A DNA stretch of 39,421 nucleotides from Desulfotignum sp. (GTDB lineage: Bacteria; Desulfobacterota; Desulfobacteria; Desulfobacterales; Desulfobacteraceae): positions 1 through 39,421 of the forward strand of contig JAIPDL010000030.1 of NCBI GenBank assembly GCA_021737695.1. Direction: 5' to 3'. Made by a program: the position numbers and the translations under genes. Shown piece by piece: positions 34,284 to 39,421 of this stretch (its first letter is position 1; each line of letters opens with the position of its first letter). Under the pieces are notes generated by a model. It was not told the DNA's origin and did not search any database. It worked only from the letters and a program-made list of their open reading frames with translations.

Positions 34284-35309
34284 ATGACCCCATCCGATCT
34301 GGCCCGATACCTGAACACCCCGCTGGCCATCGGCGGCAAGACCATCAGCGGCCGCATGGTTCTGGCCCCCATGGCCGGCATCGGACATGTGGCGTTCCGG
34401 GAGCTGATTGCAGAACTGGGGGGATGCGCCCTTATGTTCACGGGCATGTGTTCGGCCAAAGCCGTTCCCCATGAAAACCCGGCCATATCCATGGTGTTTC
34501 GCTGGCGCACCCGGGAACTGCCCTTCACGGTGTGCCAGATCTTTGGATCCGATCCAGAAGACATGGCCCGGGCCGCCCGGCGCATCGAAAAAGAGGGCTT
34601 TTTCGGGGTGGACCTGAATTTCGGGTGTTCCGTGGCGGCCATCTGTAAAAAAGGATGCGGGGCCGCATTGCTGAAAACCCCGGACCAGGCGGTCCGCATT
34701 GTGGCGGCCGTCAGACAGGCCGTGGACATTCCCGTGTTTGTCAAATTCCGGACCGGGTGGTCGGATGACCCACAATTTGCCGCAGACATGGCCACACGGT
34801 TTGAACATGCCGGGGCTGATGCTTTGACCTTTCACCCCCGGGTGGCTCCGGACCGCCGCAACCGGCCGCCCAGATGGGATGCCATCACTCAGGTGCACAA
34901 TGCTGTGACCATACCGGTCTTTGGCAACGGCAATGTTTTCACCATGGAAGATGGGATACGTATGCTGACACAAACCAAATGTCAGGGCCTGTCACTGGGC
35001 CGCATGGCTGTGGCGCAACCCTGGATTTTCGCCCGGTGGACAAACGCTGCGCAAGTGGATGAGGCGATCTATCACACCACGGCCCGGCACCTGCTCGACC
35101 TGCTGGACCATCACTATCCAGCCCCTTTCAACCTGAAGCTGTTCAAGAAATTCGCCCCCTATTTCTGCGCCAATTTCAAGTTCTCCCTGTTTCTGCTGAA
35201 ACAAATCAACCAGGCCAAAACCATGGACGAGATGAAACAGCGCATTGACGACCTGCTTATTTCCTGCCCAGAAACCCTGTCTGTTCCCAATTTAAGCCTG
35301 TTTGTCTAA
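34284..35309 (+). CDS. tRNA-dihydrouridine synthase family protein
   Basis: FMN-dependent Dus-family enzyme of 341 residues that reduces uridines in tRNA. Family segments are MVLAPMAGIGHVAFRELI, CQIFGSDPEDMARAARR, VDLNFGCSVAAICKKGCGAAL (with the catalytic cysteine in the KKGCGAAL loop region or the preceding GCS) and FVKFRTGW. The usual NMGCP is NFGCS here, a variation also found in outlying family members, so the exact subfamily (DusA/B/C) is not assigned. The ribosome site before the ATG is weak. It stands alone on the plus strand. Confidence 0.88.
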   Translation: MTPSDLARYLNTPLAIGGKTISGRMVLAPMAGIGHVAFRELIAELGGCALMFTGMCSAKAVPHENPAISMVFRWRTRELPFTVCQIFGSDPEDMARAARRIEKEGFFGVDLNFGCSVAAICKKGCGAALLKTPDQAVRIVAAVRQAVDIPVFVKFRTGWSDDPQFAADMATRFEHAGADALTFHPRVAPDRRNRPPRWDAITQVHNAVTIPVFGNGNVFTMEDGIRMLTQTKCQGLSLGRMAVAQPWIFARWTNAAQVDEAIYHTTARHLLDLLDHHYPAPFNLKLFKKFAPYFCANFKFSLFLLKQINQAKTMDEMKQRIDDLLISCPETLSVPNLSLFV

Positions 35310-35320
35310 ATGGTTCCGAC

Positions 35321-35617
35321 TTACAGCCCCAGGATGTTCAACCCTTCTTCAAGTTCAAAATAAGGTTTGATCTCATACTGATACCCCGGCACACCGAAAT
35401 AAATGGCCAGGCTGTCTCCGATGGCCTGCAATCCTTCTGCCAGCCGGCTGTTATCTAGTTCATAATAGGTCAGAGAATGCATGCCTGTGCGTTTGCTGGC
35501 CGAGATGTAAGGGCCTTTTTTGGTGATGAAATCCGGCAGAGGCGGGGCGGTCAGGTACCTTTTGGCGATCTCTTTGGTGCTTTCCGGGGGATAGGTGACA
35601 TTGGACACAACGATCAT
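35321..35617 (-). CDS. Small conserved-looking protein of unknown function
   Basis: A 98-residue protein that I do not recognise. It starts MIVVSNVTYPPESTKEIAKR, has no signal peptide or membrane segment, and a central KKGPYISASKRTGMHSL stretch. The alternation of predicted strands and a helix would suit a small ferredoxin-like alpha/beta fold, but this is a guess. AAGGAG before the ATG and normal codon use support it as real. It is convergent with the dihydrouridine synthase gene, with an 11-bp gap between stop codons, and lies 14 bp downstream of the SPOR-domain gene. Confidence 0.75.
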   Translation of the reverse strand: MIVVSNVTYPPESTKEIAKRYLTAPPLPDFITKKGPYISASKRTGMHSLTYYELDNSRLAEGLQAIGDSLAIYFGVPGYQYEIKPYFELEEGLNILGL

Positions 35618-35631
35618 GGTGACACTCCTTT

Positions 35632-36915
35632 TCAGTCTTTGTTACTGACAAAAAACTCTTCAATAATATTTTCTGATATCAAATGGTTGCCGTATGCAGC
35701 CGCCATTTGCCTGTCTTCAAATTCAGACACCTGGATCAGATACCAGGTGTTGCCGCCGCCCGTGGTTGTTTTTATTCTTGCATCCACACCCTTTTGCGTC
35801 AAATTCACCACAAACTGTCTGGCATGGTTCTCTTTCAAGTATGCAGCCACCTGAATGGTAAAGGGTTTTGGCACACGTTCTTCAATCACGGTTTTGGTTT
35901 TTTCCACGGGTTTTGGCTCATCAACAAAAAACACCGGATAAAAGATGAACATGAGCGCTCCTGCGCACAACGCCCCCATGATGCCGGCTTTCAGATAAAA
36001 CCGCCACCGGGCCTGGATGGGGCGGCCGGACCCATCATGCTGTTTTTTAAAAGGAATCGCTGCCCACCCGGCCCCGGCAAGGCGGCAACGCATGTTTCGC
36101 CCTGCCTGCCGGATTTTTTCCAGGATCCCGGCAACGGGCACGGATGTTCTGATTGTTTTTCCTGAAATGGCCTGTTTTCCGGTTGCTTCCCGGATCGCCT
36201 CATCAGAATAGACCGCCTTTTTCCGGAACGTTGCGCCTGTCAGCGTCTGAATATCCTGCTGAAAATCGATCCTTACATCAGGATCTTCCATCACCTTTGC
36301 ATACACTTGTCTGGCAATGAAATCCATTCGCCCGGTGTCCAGAAAAACCCGGGCCAGGAGCGGCACCAATCCGGAATTTCTGTGGTGCGTCTGAGCCAGA
36401 CGGGTCAGCAGGGCCTGGTCTCGGGTTGTCACCTCGTCATCTTTTGCAAGCTGTTCCAGCCACAGGGCCGCCAATGCATCATCATGGGGTTTCAATGACA
36501 GATATACCCGGACCGCTTGTTTGAACGCATCGGATTTTCTGTCAAATGTCAGTGCAAACCGGGCCAGAGACCGGGTCATCAATAATGTCAATTTTTTTGA
36601 TCGGACCGGAGACGGTAAAAACGAATCATAGATCCGGACCGCCTGAAGGTATTTTTTTTCGGCCCGGACCGGAATACCGGCCTGTTCCCACACTTTTGCC
36701 TCATGAATCCGTTTTTGAATCATCCGGACGCCGGTCAGATGCATCAGGGCACTGATCACACCGAAACAGACCCCGGTCAAACCGATAAAAAACCCCGCCT
36801 GCCCCGGGCGGGAACTCAGTTGACTGAACCAGGGCAAAAAATAAAAACAGGCCGGCACTGCCACCATCAGGGTCAGCCAGAGCCGGATACTGATATTTCT
36901 CAAACATGGGATCAC
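35632..36915 (-). CDS. Membrane protein with C-terminal SPOR domain
   Basis: A 427-residue protein if started at the GTG at 36915, which overlaps the PBP1A stop as GTGA with GGAG about 10 bases upstream; a longer frame (from 36999) is possible. Near the N-terminus are two hydrophobic segments (LWLTLMVAVPACFYFLPWF and FFIGLTGVCFGVISALM), then a soluble helical region, a third hydrophobic segment (AGIMGALCAGALMFIFYPVF) and a SPOR-type end (FTIQVAAYLKENHARQFVV ... WYLIQVSEFEDRQMAAAYG). SPOR domains bind denuded peptidoglycan at division sites. Coupling to a penicillin-binding protein agrees with a cell-wall role. Confidence 0.78.
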   Translation of the reverse strand: MIPCLRNISIRLWLTLMVAVPACFYFLPWFSQLSSRPGQAGFFIGLTGVCFGVISALMHLTGVRMIQKRIHEAKVWEQAGIPVRAEKKYLQAVRIYDSFLPSPVRSKKLTLLMTRSLARFALTFDRKSDAFKQAVRVYLSLKPHDDALAALWLEQLAKDDEVTTRDQALLTRLAQTHHRNSGLVPLLARVFLDTGRMDFIARQVYAKVMEDPDVRIDFQQDIQTLTGATFRKKAVYSDEAIREATGKQAISGKTIRTSVPVAGILEKIRQAGRNMRCRLAGAGWAAIPFKKQHDGSGRPIQARWRFYLKAGIMGALCAGALMFIFYPVFFVDEPKPVEKTKTVIEERVPKPFTIQVAAYLKENHARQFVVNLTQKGVDARIKTTTGGGNTWYLIQVSEFEDRQMAAAYGNHLISENIIEEFFVSNKD

Positions 36916-38912
36916 CGAACTGTTTCTCCACAAAGAACCTGTCCTCGTTTCACCGCCACAATAATTCCGGGGCGGGAATCCCGGGAATCCATGGGACACC
37001 CCGTATCCGGATCTATTTTTTCAAACCGGATCTCCCTTGGCACTGGAAAATTCCTTTCCGGTTCATCCGCCAGCGCCTGTTGCATGAACCGGGCCCAAAT
37101 CGGGGCCGCGCCCCTGCCGCCGGTAATTCCGGTCCCATTTTTGTCTTGCAGCGGATCCCGCCTGTCAAATCCGACCCATACGGAAGTGCACAATGTCGGG
37201 GTGAATCCGGTAAACCAGGCATCCATGAAATTGTTGGAAGTGCCTGTTTTTCCGGCACAGGACCGGGTGAACCCATGGTCCCGGACCCTTCGGCCGGAAC
37301 CGGTGTCCACCACGGCTTTCATCATATCCACCACCTGGTAGGCGATGGCCGGGTCCAGCACGGGCTGGTCCTGAACAATGTGTTCGAACAGAACCCGGCC
37401 AAAGGCGTCCTCCACCCGCCAGAACAAAAACGGATCATGCCGGACCCCTGAGTTGGCAAACACGGAAAACGCGGCCGTCATTTCCAGCGGCGTGACATCG
37501 GCAGTGCCCAGGGCAATGGAAAAGACATCCTGCATCGGGCTGTTTATGCCGCATCTTCTGGCCGTATCAATCACGGCATCCGGCCCCGTGATTTGAACCA
37601 GCTGGGCTGCAACGGTATTCACGGACCGGGTCAATGCGGTTTTCAACACCATGTTTCCCTGGAATCTGCGTTCAAAATTCCGCGGCTGCCAGTCCGGGGC
37701 TCCTGTCACGGGAATGGTCACGGATTGATCGGTCATCAGGGTGCCCGGGTGCAGTCCGCCTTTTTCAAATGCCGCATAATAGACAAACGGTTTAAATCCG
37801 CTGCCGGCCTGACGCCGGGCATGGGTGGCCCGGTTGAATTCACTTTCAAAATAATCACGCCCCCCCACCATGGCCCGCACGGCACCCGTGGCCGGTTCAA
37901 TGGCCACCAGGGCCCCCTGGGGCCGGGACGGTTTTTCACCCGAAATGCCCATTTCCTGATCCAGCTGATCCAGGCCCTGCCGCAACGAAAGCTTTGCCAG
38001 ATCCTGGAGCCGGGGATCCAGGGTGGCATAGACACGGATGCCGCCGTTATACACCACATTTTCGCCATAGACATCGATCAGCGACTTGACCAGCGCATCC
38101 AGGAAATAACTCCCGCTTCGGGCATCTTTTTTCTCCCGGTTGAGTTCCGGTATGTCCGATGCCGCCAGAGCCGCCTGATCTTCAGAGATATACCCCGTGT
38201 CCTTCATGCGCTGCAACACCAACTGTCTTCGTTTCAGGGCCCGGTCCATATGACGAAACGGGTTATAGGCAGAAGGGGATTTGGGCAGGCCCGCCAAAAG
38301 CGCTGCCTCGGACAGGGTCAAATCCCGGGCTGATTTTCCGAAAAACGTGTCCGCCGCTTTTTCAATGCCCTGGGCACCGGCCCCGAAATGAATCTGGTTG
38401 ATATAGACTTCCAGAATTTCCGCCTTGGAATGGGTGACCTCGATCTGAAACGATACCAAAAGCTCCCTGAATTTTCTGGAAAACGACTGTTCAAAGGAAA
38501 AAAACAGATTTTTGGCCAGCTGCTGGGTAATGGTGGAGGCACCCTCCACGCGGCCGGGTTCAAACAGGGTGACATACAAAGCCTTTGCCGTGCGAAGCTT
38601 GTTGATGCCGTGGTGCTGGAAAAACCGGTGGTCTTCCGTGGCCACAATGGCATTGATGAAATCAGGAGACACCCGGTTCAAAGGAACGCTTTCCCGCTCG
38701 CCCAGACGCAGCACCACCTGGCCTGCGGCATTGTACACAAGGCTCTGGGGGGTTTCAATGATCCGGCTCAGATCTTCCGGCAGCCGGGGCAGATCCGAGG
38801 CCGTATACAGTATCAGGAGGGTGACCAGAAAAATACCCGTACAAACCAGCATGAGACCTGTAAAAAAGACCAGGCGCGCCGCCCGCCATATGCTGGAAGA
38901 AATGCCTTTCAT
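36912..38912 (-). CDS. Bifunctional penicillin-binding protein 1A
   Basis: Class A PBP with transglycosylase and transpeptidase activity, 666 residues from the ATG at 38912, chosen because it overlaps the upstream stop as ATGA with AAGGGG before it. An N-terminal membrane anchor (LVFFTGLMLVCTGIFLVTLLI) is followed by the glycosyltransferase motifs ATEDHRFFQHHG and GASTITQQLAKNLF. The transpeptidase domain has the active-site Ser in RQAGSGFKPFVY, the SVN motif in RSVNTVAAQ and KTGTSN. All catalytic motifs are intact. It makes peptidoglycan at the periplasmic face. Confidence 0.95.
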   Translation of the reverse strand: MKGISSSIWRAARLVFFTGLMLVCTGIFLVTLLILYTASDLPRLPEDLSRIIETPQSLVYNAAGQVVLRLGERESVPLNRVSPDFINAIVATEDHRFFQHHGINKLRTAKALYVTLFEPGRVEGASTITQQLAKNLFFSFEQSFSRKFRELLVSFQIEVTHSKAEILEVYINQIHFGAGAQGIEKAADTFFGKSARDLTLSEAALLAGLPKSPSAYNPFRHMDRALKRRQLVLQRMKDTGYISEDQAALAASDIPELNREKKDARSGSYFLDALVKSLIDVYGENVVYNGGIRVYATLDPRLQDLAKLSLRQGLDQLDQEMGISGEKPSRPQGALVAIEPATGAVRAMVGGRDYFESEFNRATHARRQAGSGFKPFVYYAAFEKGGLHPGTLMTDQSVTIPVTGAPDWQPRNFERRFQGNMVLKTALTRSVNTVAAQLVQITGPDAVIDTARRCGINSPMQDVFSIALGTADVTPLEMTAAFSVFANSGVRHDPFLFWRVEDAFGRVLFEHIVQDQPVLDPAIAYQVVDMMKAVVDTGSGRRVRDHGFTRSCAGKTGTSNNFMDAWFTGFTPTLCTSVWVGFDRRDPLQDKNGTGITGGRGAAPIWARFMQQALADEPERNFPVPREIRFEKIDPDTGCPMDSRDSRPGIIVAVKRGQVLCGETVR

Positions 38913-39421
38913 GAATGGGCCCCTTTGAGGATCAGGCCCAGCTGCCATACGGTCCATTCCCTGGCATTGACAAACAGCACCCGGACCCCGTTCTGGTGTC
39001 GGAATTCAAAGCCCAGGCGAATGAATCCGTCTTCGGCTTCGTTCCAGATCCCCACCCGGGAAATGACGCCTTCCTGATCCAGGAGCAGATCCGTATCCGG
39101 CAACAGGTCCGGAATCATTTCCGGGGGCAGCTTGAATACGGCATCAAAAAACCGGTTTACCGGATAAATGCGGCCTGAAAATTCATCAAATGCCTCCAGC
39201 GTGCCTGGTTTCAGATATTTTTTTTCTGCGATGGCCGTCAGGGTATCCTGTGTGAGTTCAATCTGGTGGATCACCCGGTTTTCCGTGTTGATGAAATAGA
39301 TCTTTATCCCGTTTTTCAGGCCTTCACAAAAAATGCGGTCCGTGACATCCCCGTTGAGCAGCCAGATGAGACGGGCCGGCTCCAGGATCTGCCTGGCATG
39401 GGTTAACGGCAGCGTTCGGTA
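38909..39421 (-). CDS. C-terminal part of an unknown protein (runs off the window)
   Basis: The frame is open to the end of the window, giving 170 visible residues before the stop. It includes GDVTDRIFCEGLKNGIKIYF, AEKKYLKPGTLEAFDEFSGR and, at the end, GVRVLFVNAREWTVWQLGLI. No domain is recognised; the alternating polar and hydrophobic pattern suggests a soluble beta-rich protein. Its stop overlaps the PBP1A start as ATGA, so it is in the same operon. Confidence 0.7.
   Translation of the reverse strand, partial: YRTLPLTHARQILEPARLIWLLNGDVTDRIFCEGLKNGIKIYFINTENRVIHQIELTQDTLTAIAEKKYLKPGTLEAFDEFSGRIYPVNRFFDAVFKLPPEMIPDLLPDTDLLLDQEGVISRVGIWNEAEDGFIRLGFEFRHQNGVRVLFVNAREWTVWQLGLILKGAHS

Noticed and set aside
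34251-34973. A 240-codon minus-strand frame opposite the dihydrouridine synthase gene
   Set aside because: The plus-strand frame has the Dus motifs; the minus-strand one has biased, low-information composition.

Overview
The window looks like part of an anaerobic, probably sulfate-reducing, Desulfobacterota genome of the Desulfobacteraceae type (Desulfobacula or Desulfotignum-like; my inference). It carries a complete set of genes for anaerobic degradation of a methyl-substituted aromatic by fumarate addition. The support is a Wolinella-type fumarate reductase/succinate dehydrogenase cytochrome b, an ETF:menaquinone-type oxidoreductase, B12-dependent methylmalonyl-CoA mutase and an oxygen-sensitive glycyl radical enzyme. 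No rRNA, tRNA, CRISPR array, integrase or insertion sequence was recognised.

Layout. (1) 1-2538, minus strand: sucC-sucD-sdhC/frdC, for succinyl-CoA/succinate/fumarate interconversion; GC-rich except for the 5' half of sucC. (2) 2776-6630, minus: a tightly coupled three-gene module of unknown function (DUF4037 nucleotidyltransferase-like protein, a shortened epimerase fused to DUF4125, and an AMP-forming acyl-CoA synthetase), preceded by a possible gene remnant. (3) 6665-20238, minus: a long operon that reads bbsABCDEFGH in the order known for Thauera-type beta-oxidation of benzylsuccinate, then etfB-etfA, a membrane Fe-S ETF oxidoreductase, an MmgE/PrpD protein and ElbB. (4) 20239-22616: control region holding a gene for two TetR units fused in tandem and three copies of a shared 16-bp motif. 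(5) 22617-30347, plus: the divergent glycyl radical enzyme operon: gamma, alpha and beta subunits, two radical-SAM activases, a MoxR ATPase and a VWA protein. (6) 30430-33986, minus, GC-rich: mce-mcm-meaB. (7) 34284-39421: ordinary chromosome: a dihydrouridine synthase, a small unknown protein, a SPOR-domain protein, PBP1A and the end of an unknown gene.

How the genes fit together. The BssABC-like enzyme adds the methyl group of an arene to fumarate. BbsEF moves CoA from succinyl-CoA onto the product. BbsG oxidises it and passes electrons to EtfAB and then through the membrane oxidoreductase to menaquinone. BbsH hydrates, BbsCD oxidises, and BbsAB cleaves to an aroyl-CoA plus succinyl-CoA. 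The flanking succinyl-CoA ligase and fumarate reductase/succinate dehydrogenase can regenerate fumarate. The active-site residues that can be placed match toluene-type BssA, but the substrate (toluene, p-cresol, xylene or another methylarene) cannot be fixed from this sequence. No benzoyl-CoA reductase is in the window.

The most unusual points are the tandem TetR regulator with candidate operators at both divergent operons, the two consecutive activases for a single glycyl radical enzyme, the epimerase-DUF4125 fusion with its DUF4037 and ligase partners, and an abrupt base-composition break inside sucC that may mark the edge of an acquired island.
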